Source: Yinghuangia soli (GTDB lineage Bacteria > Actinomycetota > Actinomycetes > Streptomycetales > Streptomycetaceae). From it: DNA of 64,000 nt. The position numbers and the translations under genes are program-made. The stretch spans positions 62,001-126,000 of the forward strand of contig NZ_JAKFHA010000011.1 in the NCBI RefSeq assembly GCF_021502675.1, in the 5' to 3' direction. The first letter of the stretch is position 1. Each line of letters starts with the position of its first letter. This document shows, in pieces, positions 51,719 through 59,866 of the stretch. The notes under the pieces were generated by a model. It was given only the letters and a program-made list of their open reading frames with translations. It searched no databases and had not been told where the DNA came from.

Positions 51719-52678
51719 CTAATCGCGGCGGAAGGCGTCCGCGTAGTAGCCGCTGTCCGAGGAGATCCGGAACAGCCGGTCGGCGGTCCGGGACTCGTCG
51801 GCGTGGATGGACTCCGAGTACGTGTAGCCGGGGAAATCCATGACCACATCGCGGCCGTCCTCGGACAGCCGCCAGGTACCGGTCTCGACGGCCGCGGGGT
51901 CCCGCTGGTCCAGGGTGCCGGACCGGCGGACGGCCCCGTCGGGGGACAGCACGATGGTCTCGCCGCCGTGCCGCCACGTGCCGGGGATCTCCTCGGCGGA
52001 CAGGAGGTAGCGGGGCGGCGCCCACAGGGGTGCTGCCTCCATGGAGAACAAGACCATCGTGACCGAGGCGGCGACAATGCCCACCGGAATGGCCACGACG
52101 GACAGGACCAGACCGCCGAGCAGGCAGCCCGTCGACGGCTGGAACGGCTTCCAGTCGGACGCCGCGCGCACGGGGGCCTTCGCGCGGGCGCGCTGCGTGC
52201 GGGTGGCCGCCACGATGATCCGCAGCATGGCGGCCGCTGCGGCGGCGGAGAGCAGATGGAAGACGATGTCGGTCGCGTACGTGGCCAGCGTGCTCCCCGC
52301 GCGGTCCTGGTCCGCGGCGCGGATCACGCGGTAGTCGACGCAGAACGCCACGAACGCGGCCGCCGCGAGCACGCACCAGACCGCGAACACCCGCCCGGTC
52401 GCGATCCGCATCCGCTCGGGGCCGTACGTCGCTGCGTTCCCCCGTACTACGAACAGCCAGAACAGGGACAGCAGTCCGGCGGGTGCGAGCATCAGCAACC
52501 ACAGTTCGCCCCGTTCGGCGGGCTTGCCGCCGAGTGCCATGCCGAGCACCGCCCACAGGTCGACCAGCACGAAGCCGGCCAGCGCGCCCCCGGCGAGCAT
52601 TGCGGCACCGGCCGTGATCCAGACGGGCCAACGCAGCGGGCCGGCCGCCCAGGTGTCCACGTGCTCGGGTGCGGTCAC
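51719..52678 (-). CDS. DUF4328-like membrane protein with C-terminal GTW domain (paralogue 3)
   Basis: A 319-residue protein, third in a leftward operon of paralogues. Five to six hydrophobic segments occupy residues 15-215. A Thr/Arg/Ala-rich loop (ATRTQRARAKAPV) lies between the last two and recurs in the sister proteins. The C-terminal 100 residues begin LLSAEEIPGTWRHGGETIVLSPDGAV, a compact beta domain built around GTW, DG and a second GTW (ETGTWRLSEDG). GTG at 52678 follows GGAAAGG and lies 32 bp after the previous gene. Function unknown. It is less conserved in its first helices than paralogue 1. Confidence 0.72.
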   Translation of the reverse strand: MTAPEHVDTWAAGPLRWPVWITAGAAMLAGGALAGFVLVDLWAVLGMALGGKPAERGELWLLMLAPAGLLSLFWLFVVRGNAATYGPERMRIATGRVFAVWCVLAAAAFVAFCVDYRVIRAADQDRAGSTLATYATDIVFHLLSAAAAAAMLRIIVAATRTQRARAKAPVRAASDWKPFQPSTGCLLGGLVLSVVAIPVGIVAASVTMVLFSMEAAPLWAPPRYLLSAEEIPGTWRHGGETIVLSPDGAVRRSGTLDQRDPAAVETGTWRLSEDGRDVVMDFPGYTYSESIHADESRTADRLFRISSDSGYYADAFRRD

Positions 52679-52710
52679 AGGTGCCGCCTTTCCGGTCGGG
52701 GTGCCCGCGG

Positions 52711-53877
52711 TCAGCGGGGCGGGTCGGGGTGGAGGGAGTGCTCGGTCGTGAAGATGCCGTCGGGGTGGACGTGGACCAACTTGGGCCGTTCGCGGGATCG
52801 GTCGGCCGCGAGGTCGATGGTCTCCGGCTCCGCACGGCCGCCGCCCGGGTCGAGCCGGACAGCGACGGTCCGGCCGTCGTCCGTCAGAGTCCAGGTGCCG
52901 CGTCCGGAATAGCGGCCGTCCAGGTCTTCGACCACCGCGCTTCCGTCCGGGGCGAGCACGATCCGGGTGTCTTCGTCCGCCCAGGTGCGGGCGAGTTCCT
53001 CGTGGGAGAGCAAGTGGCGGGGAGGACCCCAGGCCCGGTCGGTGGGGTTGCCGATCACGAACGTCACCAAGCCGAAAAGCGAGACGGTGAGCCCCAGGAC
53101 CGCCAGGGGGACGGTCACCGCGAGAGCAGTGCCCACCGCGCCGACGGCATGCTGCCCCGCGGTCTTCTCGGGCTTGTCGGCAGCTTCGCGAACGGGTGCG
53201 TGGACCGGGTCGGCCGCGCGGGCGCACTGCGTGCGGGTGATGCGCCCGATGAACACCGCCATGACCGCGGCAGCCGCGAGCGACAGTGCGTGGAAGGCGC
53301 TGTTCCAGGCGACGACGGCCGAGGTGTTCCCGGCCCGGGCGGCGTCGGCGTCGAAGTTCGCCGCGACGGCCAGGACCAGGGCCGTGCACATCGCGGCCCA
53401 CAGCACCGACCATGTCCCGATGAGCACGAGCCCCGTGCGCGGCCGCCGCGGCCGCGCACGGCCCGGCTCGGCATGCGTCCCTTCCAGGACGTCCAGCAGG
53501 ACCACCCACGCCAGCACGGCGTTGGCCACCGGCACCAGCCAGATGACGACCGTCCCGCCGGCATCGACCGGCTTGCCGACCGGGCCGTAGCGCAGGGCGT
53601 TGTGCCGGGCCGTCATGAACCAGCACAGGAACGCGACTGCGGCGAAAGGCAGTACGCACATCCAGAGCGCGCCGGTCCGCGGCGCCCATCGCGCGCCGGA
53701 CGCGAACCCGGCCAGCGCCCGGACGTCCACCGCGGCCACCGCGGCCAACCCCAGGACGGCCGCCGCGGCGACGCCGACGAGGAAACGCGGCGGCCACCGT
53801 CCAGGTGCCCCGTCGGCGAAGATGCCGCGCTGCTCCGGGTCTTGGAGCCGCCGGCCTTCGTTGTGCGTCCCGCTCAT
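52711..53877 (-). CDS. DUF4328-like membrane protein with C-terminal GTW-type domain (paralogue 2)
   Basis: A 388-residue protein, middle gene of the operon. It has six hydrophobic segments, with YGPVGKPVDAGGTVVIWLVPVANAVLAW matching the DUF4328 core pattern of a YG turn followed by a WxVP helix. The loop RITRTQCARAADPVH parallels the sister genes. The C-terminal domain starts LLSHEELARTWADEDTRIVLAPDGSAV and includes GRGTWTLTDDGRTV. Its first GTW position reads RTW, a divergence. The start ATG overlaps the stop of the upstream paralogue as ATGA, so translation is coupled. Function unknown. Confidence 0.75.
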   Translation of the reverse strand: MSGTHNEGRRLQDPEQRGIFADGAPGRWPPRFLVGVAAAAVLGLAAVAAVDVRALAGFASGARWAPRTGALWMCVLPFAAVAFLCWFMTARHNALRYGPVGKPVDAGGTVVIWLVPVANAVLAWVVLLDVLEGTHAEPGRARPRRPRTGLVLIGTWSVLWAAMCTALVLAVAANFDADAARAGNTSAVVAWNSAFHALSLAAAAVMAVFIGRITRTQCARAADPVHAPVREAADKPEKTAGQHAVGAVGTALAVTVPLAVLGLTVSLFGLVTFVIGNPTDRAWGPPRHLLSHEELARTWADEDTRIVLAPDGSAVVEDLDGRYSGRGTWTLTDDGRTVAVRLDPGGGRAEPETIDLAADRSRERPKLVHVHPDGIFTTEHSLHPDPPR

Positions 53878-55079
53878 CGCGTCTTCTCCAAGAACCGGCG
53901 GTAGATGACGCCTTCCTCCATGTCGTCCCAGACGCCGTCACGCAACTGCGGTGCGCCCGGGGCGCCGAACGAGTGCAGCATTTCTCGGCATGTCCATCGG
54001 GCAGAGGCATTGGGCTCGGGGATGTCGTACACGAGTCCCACGCCGGGCGAGTGGTCCGAGGTGCCTCGCGGGCCGCCGCAGATCGTCCAGCGGCCGGAGG
54101 CCGACCAGCGGTCGCGGCCCAAGCCCTCGGGATCGGGCAGCCGGTCCTTCGGCATTCCGGTGATGCGGAAGCGGCCGTCGGCGGAGAACTCGACCACGGC
54201 ACCGTCGCCGCGCCAGGTTCCGACGACGTCCTCGGCGTCGAGCATCAGCGCGGGAGGGTCGAAGCGCGGCGGGCTCACCATGACGACCGCGAACAGGACG
54301 ACAAGGCTGAGTGGCGCCAGCGTCCCGGCGATCAGGCAGCCCCACGGGCCGGCGGCATCGGCGTCGGCGGGCACCGGCTGCAGCGGTGTGTCCCGGCGGC
54401 GCAGCTGCTCGCGGGTGACCGCGACGACGAGCCACACCGCGGCGGCAGCCGCTGCGGCGCCCGCGAGGTGGAAAGCGGTGTCGGCGAGCCGGACGCTCCC
54501 ATCGATGCCCCGGGCCTCGGCGTCCGCCTTGTCGATGACCCATAGGGAGGCCCAGAACAGCGCCCACATCGCCAACCATGCGGTCCACCAAGAGCGCAGC
54601 AGCACCACCATGCGCCGCGGCAGCGTCCCGAAGGTCAGCCGCACAACCTCGTGGGTGGCCCGGTACGGCATGACCATCTGCCCGAGCGGCACCAGCCAGC
54701 ACAGGATCGCGCCCGGCCGGGAGTACCGCGGCTGTCCGACGCCGTAGGTACGGGAGTTGCTGTGCGCGCTGCCGAACCAGGCCGCGAACACCGGGCCGAT
54801 CAGGACCAGCAACAGCACCCAGACCGCCGGCCGGTCGAACTGCTCGGCCCGTGCGCTCGCGACGACCCCGTAAAGGTGGTTCAGGGCCGCGGTGGACAGC
54901 AGGACGACCAGCACCGCGGTGAGCACCGGTCGCGAGCGCCGCGCCCACACGACTTCGGCTCCGGCCTCGGCCGCGACTTCGGCCACGGCCTCGGTCATGA
55001 CGTCGGCCGGCACGTCGGCCGCAACGTCCGTCGCGGCGCCCCTGTCGGCGGGGCCCTCCGCCGCGGTGCGTATCGCCAT
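53874..55079 (-). CDS. DUF4328-like membrane protein with C-terminal GTW domain (paralogue 1)
   Basis: A 401-residue protein, first in the operon. An acidic Ala/Val/Asp N-tail (about 45 residues) precedes six hydrophobic segments. The DUF4328 core is clearest here: YGVGQPRYSRPGAILCWLVPLGQMVMPYRATHEV. Its cytoplasmic loop is VTREQLRRRDTPL. The C-terminal domain opens LMLDAEDVVGTWRGDGAVVEFSADGRFRI and is longer than in its sisters, with paired cysteines. All three genes probably derive from tandem duplication. Start ATG 55079. Whether the GTW domain faces inside or outside depends on an even helix count, which favours the cytoplasm. Confidence 0.75.
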   Translation of the reverse strand: MAIRTAAEGPADRGAATDVAADVPADVMTEAVAEVAAEAGAEVVWARRSRPVLTAVLVVLLSTAALNHLYGVVASARAEQFDRPAVWVLLLVLIGPVFAAWFGSAHSNSRTYGVGQPRYSRPGAILCWLVPLGQMVMPYRATHEVVRLTFGTLPRRMVVLLRSWWTAWLAMWALFWASLWVIDKADAEARGIDGSVRLADTAFHLAGAAAAAAAVWLVVAVTREQLRRRDTPLQPVPADADAAGPWGCLIAGTLAPLSLVVLFAVVMVSPPRFDPPALMLDAEDVVGTWRGDGAVVEFSADGRFRITGMPKDRLPDPEGLGRDRWSASGRWTICGGPRGTSDHSPGVGLVYDIPEPNASARWTCREMLHSFGAPGAPQLRDGVWDDMEEGVIYRRFLEKTR

Positions 55080-55256
55080 GCGTCCCCCTGATCGCGCGTA
55101 CCGGTGACCAGAAACTATCCAGGCCGGGTGCGGGGGCGGGGGTGGCCGCGTGGAGGTTTGGTGCAGGTCAGGAGCCCGTGCGCGGTGGTGCGCCGGTAGG
55201 AAACGCGGCGGGCTGATCCGGCGTCGGGCCGCGCGGGATCGGTGCGGCCCAGCCGG

Positions 55257-55326
55257 GCGCTTCCTGCTGCAGGTAGGACGAGCGCTTCCTACTGCAGGTA
55301 GGACGGGCGCTTCCTACTGCAGGTAG
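55257..55326. repeat. 25-bp tandem repeat spanning the SIS gene stop
   Basis: GCGCTTCCTRCTGCAGGTAG plus GACGR is repeated at 55257, 55282 and 55307 (third copy truncated). Each copy contains CCTAC/GTAGG arms (CCTGC in the first) around TGCAG. The third copy includes the stop codon (55314-55316) and last codons of the SIS gene. Confidence 0.88.
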
Positions 55327-56060
55327 AAGATGCGGTCGGCGTGCTCGGCGAGGAGGCGGGCGTTCCATTCCTCGCCGCCCTCGATGTTGGCGGACATGAA
55401 GACGGGAGGCTCGATGCCGAGCTCGGCCATGCGGCCGATGACCGTCGCCATCAGCGCCTGCATCACCGCCGAGACGACGACGCCCGAGGTGGGGCCGATG
55501 CGCTGCGGGACGCCGTCGACGTCGAGGGCGGCGTCGCCGATCGGGATGCCGGTGTCGAGGACCACGTCGCAGTTGTCGAGGAGCCGGGTGCCCGAGGGGT
55601 GCCGCGGGGACTCGGCCAAGCTGGCCGTGACCGCGGTCACGCCGATCACCAGCGCGCCGCGTTCGCGCGCCGCGCGGGCCATCTCGACCGGGAGGCCGTT
55701 GCGGCCGGACAGGGAGATGGCGATCAGGACGTCGCCGGCCCGCAGCCCGGCGCCGTCGAGGACCGGGGCGGCCAGTTCCGGGAGCTTTTCCACCGCGCTG
55801 CTGGTGGTGATCGGACGGACCGACAATTGATTGCCGGGCGCGATGAGGGGATTGGCCAGCATGAGCCCGCCGGCGCGGTAGACGACGTCCTGGGCGTTGA
55901 GGGCGGAGTGGCCGCCGCCGAAGACGAACAGGCGGCCGCCGTCGGCCAGCGCGCGGGCGATGCGGTCCGCGGCATCGTCGACCGCGGGCAGTTCCTTGTC
56001 CCGCAGGCGCTCCAGGAGTGCGATCGCCGCGTCCAGGTAGCGCGCGCCCAGCTCGCCCAT
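55314..56060 (-). CDS. SIS-domain sugar-phosphate-binding protein
   Basis: A 248-residue protein with one sugar-isomerase (SIS) domain. FVFGGGHSALNAQDVVYRAGG holds the phosphate-binding GGGHS, and AISLSGRNGLPVEMARAA is the second conserved loop. It matches the UPF0309/YbbI-like group thought to handle phosphosugars, possibly N-acetylmuramate- or glucosamine-derived; no second SIS domain or kinase partner is present. ATG at 56060 follows AAGGA. It is divergent from the DtxR-type regulator, with a 22-bp palindrome between. Its 3' end has been copied twice downstream as a 25-bp tandem repeat. Confidence 0.83.
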   Translation of the reverse strand: MGELGARYLDAAIALLERLRDKELPAVDDAADRIARALADGGRLFVFGGGHSALNAQDVVYRAGGLMLANPLIAPGNQLSVRPITTSSAVEKLPELAAPVLDGAGLRAGDVLIAISLSGRNGLPVEMARAARERGALVIGVTAVTASLAESPRHPSGTRLLDNCDVVLDTGIPIGDAALDVDGVPQRIGPTSGVVVSAVMQALMATVIGRMAELGIEPPVFMSANIEGGEEWNARLLAEHADRIFYLQ

Positions 56061-56236
56061 CTGCGCAGTCCTTGTCCCCGCGGGTGGCGGTGTCGTCGGT
56101 CCGGTGAGGCCCCGTGCCGTTCCGTGTGGTGCAGACCACGCACGGTGCGGCTTCCGGAGGCACCCTGTCAACCCGGTGGCTCGTAGATACATCCAACAGA
56201 CGCGGAGGCCGCTGCGCACATACGGTCGGGATGACG

Positions 56237-56258
56237 ACACAATGTCGGGACGTTGTGT
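56237..56258. promoter_or_regulatory. 22-bp palindrome between SIS gene and iron regulator
   Basis: ACACAA (56237-56242) mirrors TTGTGT (56253-56258) and GTC (56244-56246) mirrors GAC (56249-56251), with one mismatched pair and GG at the centre. It is about 177 bp from the SIS start and 156 bp from the regulator start. It does not resemble an iron box. Confidence 0.55.
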
Positions 56259-56413
56259 GTGTACGGCACGCCGGAGCGGGCGGCGTACGCGCCGGGCGCA
56301 AATCCGGAACGGACAAGCCCGGCGCGTCGAACCTGTTGGCGTGGACGGTCCCGGCCGTCCCGCCGGTGGGACAGAATTGGGGGCAGGACCACGAAGAAAC
56401 GGAGCTGGCGGTC

Positions 56414-57100
56414 GTGAGTGCACTCATCGACACCACGGAGATGTACCTCCGGACCATTTTCGAGCTGGAAGAGGAGGGCGTGGTCCCGCTGCGCGCCCGC
56501 ATCGCCGAACGGCTCGGGCAGAGCGGACCGACCGTCAGCCAGACCGTCGCGCGCATGGAGCGCGACGGCCTGCTCACGGTCGAAGGCGACCGCCATCTGG
56601 AGCTGACCGACGAGGGCCGTGCCCTCGCCACCCGCGTCATGCGCAAGCACCGGCTCGCCGAGTGCCTGCTCGTCGACGTGATCGGGCTGCCCTGGGAGCA
56701 GGTCCACGCGGAGGCGTGCCGCTGGGAGCATGTGATGAGCGAACAGGTCGAGCGCCGTCTGCTCGAACTGCTTCGCCACCCGAAGGAATCGCCGTACGGC
56801 AACCCCATCCCCGGCCTCGAGGAGCTGGACCGCGACCTGCACGCGGACGACTTCATGGAGGGCCTGGGCACCCTGCTCGACGCGGCGGGGCCGGAGGGCA
56901 AGAACGTGGTGGTGCGCCGGATCGGCGAACCGCTGCAGACCGACGCCCAGCTCATGTACACGCTGCGGCGCGCGGGGGTACGTCCCGGCGCGGTGGTCAG
57001 CGTGCACGAGTCGGCCGGCGGGGTCATGGCGGGCAGCGGCGGCGAGGCGGCGGAGCTTTCGCCGGAGATCGCCGCGCACGTGTTCGTCGCCGTGCGGTGA
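56414..57100 (+). CDS. DtxR-family iron-dependent repressor (IdeR/DmdR type)
   Basis: A 228-residue protein co-linear with IdeR. The winged helix (residues 1-70) carries SGPTVSQTVARMERDGL. Metal-site residues fall at the IdeR positions: Met10, His79, Glu83, His98, Cys102, Glu105 and His106 (HRLAE and VHAEACRWEH). A C-terminal SH3-like domain follows residue 150. Fe2+-loaded protein should repress siderophore and iron genes at iron boxes such as the one at 896-914. GTG at 56414 puts Met10 in register; the long upstream frame from 56114 is rejected. It is divergent from the SIS gene. Confidence 0.93.
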   Translation: MSALIDTTEMYLRTIFELEEEGVVPLRARIAERLGQSGPTVSQTVARMERDGLLTVEGDRHLELTDEGRALATRVMRKHRLAECLLVDVIGLPWEQVHAEACRWEHVMSEQVERRLLELLRHPKESPYGNPIPGLEELDRDLHADDFMEGLGTLLDAAGPEGKNVVVRRIGEPLQTDAQLMYTLRRAGVRPGAVVSVHESAGGVMAGSGGEAAELSPEIAAHVFVAVR

Positions 57101-57151
57101 CCGAGCAGAACGCAATGCGGCGGCAACAGGAGCAGCCGAAGTAGCGGAAGG

Positions 57152-57169
57152 GCCGGGGAAAACCCCGGC
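57152..57169 (+). terminator. Terminator of the iron regulator gene
   Basis: GCCGGGG (57152-57158), AAAA loop, CCCCGGC (57163-57169), 52 bp past the stop. Confidence 0.75.
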
Positions 57170-57181
57170 AGGCAAGGCACA

Positions 57182-57223
57182 GGCGGGCGGTCGCGCGGCA
57201 GCGCGGCCGCCCGCCGCGCGTTT
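57182..57223 (+). terminator. Second terminator with T-run
   Basis: The arms 57182-57195 and 57202-57215 pair at 13 of 14 positions around a six-base loop and are followed by GCGTTTT, so plus-strand termination before the narK-type gene is strong. Confidence 0.8.
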
Positions 57224-57369
57224 TCTCACGCCGCGGGCCGCCCGGCATGAACGGAATGTTTCCTTGTGCGCAACATGGTGACCTTCCGGGGAAACACGAG
57301 CTTGGCACCGTCGCCCATGTCCGGAGAGATGCCGACCGCTCCGCCAGGGGCAGCGACGGAGGACCCGCC

Positions 57370-58926
57370 ATGGCGACCACGACCACACCGGCCGACGCCG
57401 CCGACAACAAGCCCAGATTGCGCGCGCTGCTGTCCTTCCGGGGCCGCTACCGCATGCTGCACCTGGCGACCCTCGCCTTCCTGGCGAGCTTCGTGCTGTG
57501 GTTCGACATGGCCCCGTTCCTCGACGACATCGGCGAGGAGTTCGGGCTGACGGCGGGTCAGAAGGCCACGCTGGCACTGTGCAACATCGCCCTGACCATC
57601 CCGGCCCGCACCCTCATCGGGCTGCTCGTCGACCGGTACGGGCCGCGCCGCGTGTACGGTGCGCTGCTGATCTTCGCGGCGATACCCAACACCGTCTTCG
57701 CGTTCGCGCAGAGCTATTCGATGCTGGTGGTCAGCCGCCTGATGGTGAGCATCGTCGGAGCCGGCTTCGTGGTCGGCATCCGGCTGGTCGCCGAGTGGTT
57801 CCCCAAGCGCGAACTCGGCACCGCCGAGGGCTTCTACGGCGGCTGGGGCAACTTCGGCTCGGCGGCCGCGGCGCTGACCCTGCCGGTGTTCGTCGCGGCG
57901 GTCGCGGACGGCGAGGGCGCGTGGCGCTGGGGCGTCGGCGCGGCGGGTGTCCTGGCCGCCGGGTACGGCGTGTTCTTCCTGTTCATGGCCCGCGACGTCC
58001 CGGACGGCAAGACGTACCAGCGGCCCGCCCGCAAGCCCGGCCTGCAGGTCACCAGCCGCGGCGCGGTGTTCGGCCTGATCGGCCTGCAGGTCCCGCTCGC
58101 GGTCGCGCTCGGCTTCGTGGTCTACCGGCTCAACGCGGACGTCACCGTCACCACGCCGACCGGCAAGAAGGTCTTCCCCGGGGTCGTGAACGACGGTACG
58201 GCGGCGGTCCTGTACGTGCTGGTCGCGGCCTGGCTGGCGTACCAGGTCTACGCGGTGGTCAAGACGAACCGCGGCATCCTCAAGGGCGAGGCCCCCGAGG
58301 TCGAGCACTACCCGTTCGCCGCGGTCGGACTGCTGGCGATGGCGTACCTGGTCACCTTCGGCGCCGAACTGACCATGGCGGCCTGGCTGCCGAACTTCTT
58401 CAAGACGCTCTTCGACATGGACACCACCACCGCGGCCACCGCGGCGGCCTGCTTCGCGGGCACCAACCTGGTCACCCGGCCGTTCGGCGGATGGCTTTCG
58501 GACCGCACCGGGCGCCGCAAGCTCACCCTCCTCGGGCTGCTCGCCGGCTCGTTCCTGTGCTACCTCGTGCTGTGGCGCATCGACTCGTCCTGGCCGATCT
58601 GGCAGAGCGTCGGACTCCTCGCCCTGGCCTCGGTGTTCATCCAGGGCGGCAACGGCGCGGTGTACGCGATCGTGCCGCAGATCCAGCACCGGCTGGCCGG
58701 TCAGATCTCCGGCCTGGTGGGCGCATTCGGCAACGTCGGCGGGGTGCTGTTCACCAGCCTGATCTTCCTCCAGGTGGTGCCGCAGACGGTGTTCCTGGTG
58801 ATCGGCATCGCCTCGCTCGCCGCCGGGCTGTGCTGCCTGCTGCTCCCCGGCGTCGGCGAGGTGCGGCGCGGGGATGCACCGCCCGCCGACCAGGCGGCCG
58901 CCCCCGTGCCGGTGGCCGCGGGCTGA
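57370..58926 (+). CDS. NarK-type nitrate/nitrite transporter (MFS, NNP family)
   Basis: A 518-residue membrane protein with 12 helices. It carries both nitrate-signature-like segments: GFYGGWGNFGSAAAAL in helix 5 and the helix 11 counterpart FIQGGNGAVYAIVP. The conserved helix 2 segment around RTLIGLLVDRYGPR contains the arginine that contacts nitrate in NarK. A periplasmic-side insertion of about 45 residues lies between helices 7 and 8 (NADVTVTTPTGKKVF). GGAGGA precedes ATG at 57370. No nitrate reductase gene adjoins it, so assimilation genes must lie elsewhere. It has its own promoter after two terminators. Confidence 0.88.
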   Translation: MATTTTPADAADNKPRLRALLSFRGRYRMLHLATLAFLASFVLWFDMAPFLDDIGEEFGLTAGQKATLALCNIALTIPARTLIGLLVDRYGPRRVYGALLIFAAIPNTVFAFAQSYSMLVVSRLMVSIVGAGFVVGIRLVAEWFPKRELGTAEGFYGGWGNFGSAAAALTLPVFVAAVADGEGAWRWGVGAAGVLAAGYGVFFLFMARDVPDGKTYQRPARKPGLQVTSRGAVFGLIGLQVPLAVALGFVVYRLNADVTVTTPTGKKVFPGVVNDGTAAVLYVLVAAWLAYQVYAVVKTNRGILKGEAPEVEHYPFAAVGLLAMAYLVTFGAELTMAAWLPNFFKTLFDMDTTTAATAAACFAGTNLVTRPFGGWLSDRTGRRKLTLLGLLAGSFLCYLVLWRIDSSWPIWQSVGLLALASVFIQGGNGAVYAIVPQIQHRLAGQISGLVGAFGNVGGVLFTSLIFLQVVPQTVFLVIGIASLAAGLCCLLLPGVGEVRRGDAPPADQAAAPVPVAAG

Positions 58927-58957
58927 CGCGCCGCAGTCCGCAGCCGGAGACACCGCA

Positions 58958-58985
58958 GGCGGCCCTGGTGCGAACCAGGGCCGCC
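58958..58985. terminator. Bidirectional terminator between the narK-type and primase-like genes
   Basis: A 12-bp perfect stem (58958-58969 with 58974-58985) around GCGA, between convergent genes. Confidence 0.82.
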
Positions 58986-59000
58986 CGCAGGTGTGTCGCG

Positions 59001-59040
59001 GTGCCGGAAGCTGCCGGAAGGTGCCAGAAGGTGCTGGGAA
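59001..59040. repeat. 10-bp tandem repeat, four copies
   Basis: GTGCCGGAAG, CTGCCGGAAG, GTGCCAGAAG and GTGCTGGGAA lie in exact 10-bp phase, 15 bp beyond the stop (59056) of the leftward primase-polymerase-like gene. Confidence 0.85.
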
Positions 59041-59055
59041 AGCCGGGGGAGCCGG

Positions 59056-59700
59056 TCAGGCCTCGGCCATCGCGCGGCCGCACGCGTAGGCGATCGGGCT
59101 GATCAGCTCGCGCGCCTCGGGCAGCCAGCGGTTCGCCTCGGTGGGTTCCCGGGCCCAGGTCGCGGTGCCGCTCGCACCCATCCGGGACGGCGGGGCCACC
59201 ACGTAGTCGCCGTCGCCGCGGCAGACCAGGTCGATCGCGCTGGACCCCCAGCCGGCCCGGCGCAGCATGTCCGGCATCTTGTCGCGCGCCCCGGGCAGCA
59301 CGAAGAACTGCATGCGCCGGGTCGGGGTGGCGATCACCGGGCCCAGCGCGAGGCCCAGGCGCTCCAGCCGGGCCAACGCCAGGCAGCCGGCCTGCTCGGG
59401 CACGTCGATCACCTCGAACACCCGGCCGGTGGGCAGCAGGATCGCGGCGTCCGGGTGCTCCGCCCACCACCGGCGGATCATCGCCGGACCGCTGGCGGCC
59501 TGCGCCGCCCAGTCGCGGTGCAGCGGGTGCGCGCCGGGGGCGCTGCAGGCAGGGTGCCCGCAACTGCACTGCCGGCCCAGGCCGGTGTCCTGCACCGAGG
59601 TACCGGGGACGACCTCCCAGTGGCGGTCCTCCGCATACCGGACGGCCGTCTCTACAAGCGTGTCGCGGGCGAGCTGCCGGGTTCCGAGGATCTCTTCCAC
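59056..59700 (-). CDS. Primase-polymerase (prim-pol) domain protein, catalytically doubtful
   Basis: A 214-residue protein resembling the N-terminal domain of bifunctional DNA primase/polymerases found as short stand-alone proteins in Streptomyces. It has a conserved CSCGHPACSAPGAHPLHRDW segment near residue 45, which could bind zinc, then PDAAILLPTGRVFEVIDVPEQAG. In active prim-pol enzymes this second region carries an Asp-X-Asp pair; here the motif reads IDVPE, so a catalytic acid is missing. A chromosomal regulatory or structural role is as likely as priming. GTG at 59700 was chosen for family length. Confidence 0.75.
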   Translation of the reverse strand: MEEILGTRQLARDTLVETAVRYAEDRHWEVVPGTSVQDTGLGRQCSCGHPACSAPGAHPLHRDWAAQAASGPAMIRRWWAEHPDAAILLPTGRVFEVIDVPEQAGCLALARLERLGLALGPVIATPTRRMQFFVLPGARDKMPDMLRRAGWGSSAIDLVCRGDGDYVVAPPSRMGASGTATWAREPTEANRWLPEARELISPIAYACGRAMAEA

Positions 59701-59866
59701 GCCTTCACAACTGCCGGGCGAAGGGTTGGTTACTGGGCATCCGGGCCTTATCCGGACGCTCACCCGAATCTCACCCGAACGGGAAAACCCGCCGATCGGC
59801 CGACGGAGATCCCCGGAGTCCCGCGCGGGTGCGAAGCCGTGCACTTCATGCGGGAAGGCCGCGCGG

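Noticed and set aside
57251-57300. GlnR-like boxes upstream of the narK-type gene
   Set aside because: GTTTCC and GGAAAC halves occur, but the GTnAC-to-GAAAC spacing is 8 rather than the expected 6 bases, so I do not claim GlnR control.
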